A program made the position numbers and the translations under genes. This document shows, piece by piece, positions 35,625 to 35,833 of a stretch of DNA of 35,833 nucleotides (its first letter is position 1; every line of letters starts with the position of its first letter). The DNA comes from Clostridia bacterium (GTDB lineage: Bacteria > Bacillota > Sulfobacillia > DUSP01). The notes beneath the pieces are model-generated. The model was given only the letters and a program-made list of their open reading frames with translations. It was not told the DNA's origin and searched no databases. The stretch is from positions 1-35,833 of the forward strand of contig DUSP01000124.1 of assembly GCA_012842575.1 (NCBI GenBank). The letters run 5' to 3'.

Positions 35625-35833
35625 TTAGGGCAAACCGTCGCCGAATAAGAGCCCAGGCTTCAGCGGAAACCCTCGCAAGAATGACGAGGTATTCATCCGC
35701 TTACCGCCTTCCCTCTGAATCTCCTCCACCTTTATTATACCGTCACCCGTGGCTACGAGAAGACCCTCCACCTGATCGGCCGTCAATACCTCGCCTGGCC
35801 TGAACTCGCCCCCGGGATCCGTGGTTTGAGCCA
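35625..35833 (-). CDS. fmt: Methionyl-tRNA formyltransferase, C-terminal part (truncated by window edge)
   Basis: Reverse-strand: AQTTDPGGEFRPGEVLTADQVEGLLVATGDGIIKVEEIQREGGKRMNTSSFLRGFPLKPGLLFGDGLP*. Confidence 0.85.
   Translation of the reverse strand, partial: AQTTDPGGEFRPGEVLTADQVEGLLVATGDGIIKVEEIQREGGKRMNTSSFLRGFPLKPGLLFGDGLP

Noticed and set aside
1-35833. CRISPR arrays
   Set aside because: No regularly spaced repeats with unique spacers; all tandem repeats seen are short and lack spacers.

Overview
The window is a gene-dense chromosomal segment from what looks like an endospore-forming, Bacillota-type bacterium; gpr, an alpha/beta SASP gene, ylbJ, fapR and the PknB/PrpC pair support this, but the taxon is inferred. 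Housekeeping blocks are fabG'-fabD-fabH-plsX-fapR (-), rsmD-coaD (+), and 'fmt-metallopeptidase-rsmB-prpC-pknB-rsgA-rpe (-). Accessory content: (i) an IS607-type element (serine recombinase TnpA plus TnpB-family protein) sits between yceD/DUF177 and rpmF. Its TnpB lacks the usual CxxC zinc finger and has HH where RuvC-III Asp is expected, and it is followed by a structured candidate omega-RNA region. (ii) An ArsR regulator, a CoA-disulfide-reductase/rhodanese fusion, TusA, DsrE-like and DUF763 genes form a co-directional block that suggests persulfide/sulfane-sulfur handling. (iii) An apparently orphan homologue of methenyl-tetrahydromethanopterin cyclohydrolase (Mch), an archaeal/methylotroph C1 enzyme, is encoded convergently with and overlapping dacF. 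I also see a recurrent pattern that ordinary annotation does not explain: short (8-24 bp) tandem duplications at gene junctions, several of which duplicate the stop codon or Shine-Dalgarno region. No CRISPR array, rRNA or tRNA was recognised. All calls come from reading the sequence and ORF translations, without database searches.
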